Source: an uncultured Bacilli bacterium
Lineage (GTDB): Bacteria > Bacillota_I > Bacilli_A > RF39 > UBA660
Direction: 5' to 3'
Assembly: GCA_947626445.1 (NCBI GenBank)
Contig: CANQSC010000024.1
Coordinates: 1 to 14,808 of the forward strand
DNA length: 14,808 bases
Shown here: positions 14,737-14,808 of the stretch, piece after piece
How positions within the stretch are numbered: the first letter of the stretch is position 1
How the letters are laid out: each line of letters begins with the position of its first letter
Translations under genes and position numbers: made by a program
Notes under the pieces: generated by a model
Told to the model about the DNA's origin: nothing
Database searches by the model: none
Seen by the model: only the letters and a program-made list of their open reading frames with translations

Positions 14737-14808
14737 ATGAATGACATTTTTAAAGATATAATTAATAATAATGATTCACATAAGAATATTGATTTATTAG
14801 TTGATTTA
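14737..14808 (+). CDS. Start of an unidentified gene, cut by window end
   Basis: ATG 14737 follows AAGAGG (14725-14730) by six bases, and the frame stays open for 24 codons to the edge (MNDIFKDIINNNDSHKNID...). It begins 45 bases after the phosphoesterase stop, with a TATAAT (14710-14715) in between that could be a -10 box. There is too little sequence to assign a product. Confidence 0.55.
   Translation, partial: MNDIFKDIINNNDSHKNIDLLVDL

Overview
The window is very AT-rich, and nearly every gene starts with ATG behind a strong Gram-positive Shine-Dalgarno sequence. Promoters include TTGACA-17-TATAAT and several extended -10 (TRTGN) types, and there is an HrcA/CIRCE operator. This points to a low-GC Firmicutes/Bacilli relative, probably one of the small-genome, host-associated (gut, RF39/Mollicutes-like) lineages. 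That placement is inference. The standard code fits: Trp is TGG, no long frame contains TGA, and one frame stops at TGA (10346-10348).

Layout. (1) 3-761: the 3' part of a surface-type protein with an FGE-sulfatase/C-type-lectin-like fold. Its last ~160 bases are abruptly richer in G+C (about 45% against 28%) and are followed by a 9-bp hairpin, as in a diversity-generating-retroelement target. (2) 925-2396: two unrecognised coiled-coil proteins in one operon. (3) 2413-7589: a regulatory and transport cassette. A PhoB-type direct-repeat box precedes an ABC ATPase, a two-FtsX-domain permease, an OmpR-type response regulator and a histidine kinase. The regulator reading frame carries a TAA at codon 33. 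(4) 7601-9588: four tandem 23-bp repeats sit directly upstream of the promoter of a DUF4143-type AAA ATPase. Next comes a P-loop kinase-like gene broken by two in-frame TAA codons. (5) 9631-10723 (minus): two overlapping frames that look like the halves of one kinase-fold protein. (6) 10789-12679: htpG (Hsp90) behind a consensus sigma-A promoter and a CIRCE-like operator. (7) 12696-13481 (minus): a membrane-anchored extracytoplasmic protein. (8) 13637-14808: a YkgJ-type cysteine-cluster protein, a small metallophosphoesterase, and the start of one more gene.

How the genes work together. The ABC/two-component genes form a sense-and-respond unit of the antimicrobial-peptide/envelope-stress type. 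The direct-repeat box upstream of the ABC genes is the natural binding site for the regulator encoded at the end of the same cluster. The regulator's internal stop, the two stops in the kinase-like gene and the split kinase-fold gene put three damaged reading frames into about 4.5 kb. This means either local gene decay or sequence error. The most unusual structures are the 23-bp repeat array in front of the DUF4143 ATPase and the composition-shifted, probably variable, 3' end of the first gene. No RNA gene, CRISPR array, insertion sequence or reverse transcriptase was seen, and no stretch over 300 bases lacks a gene.
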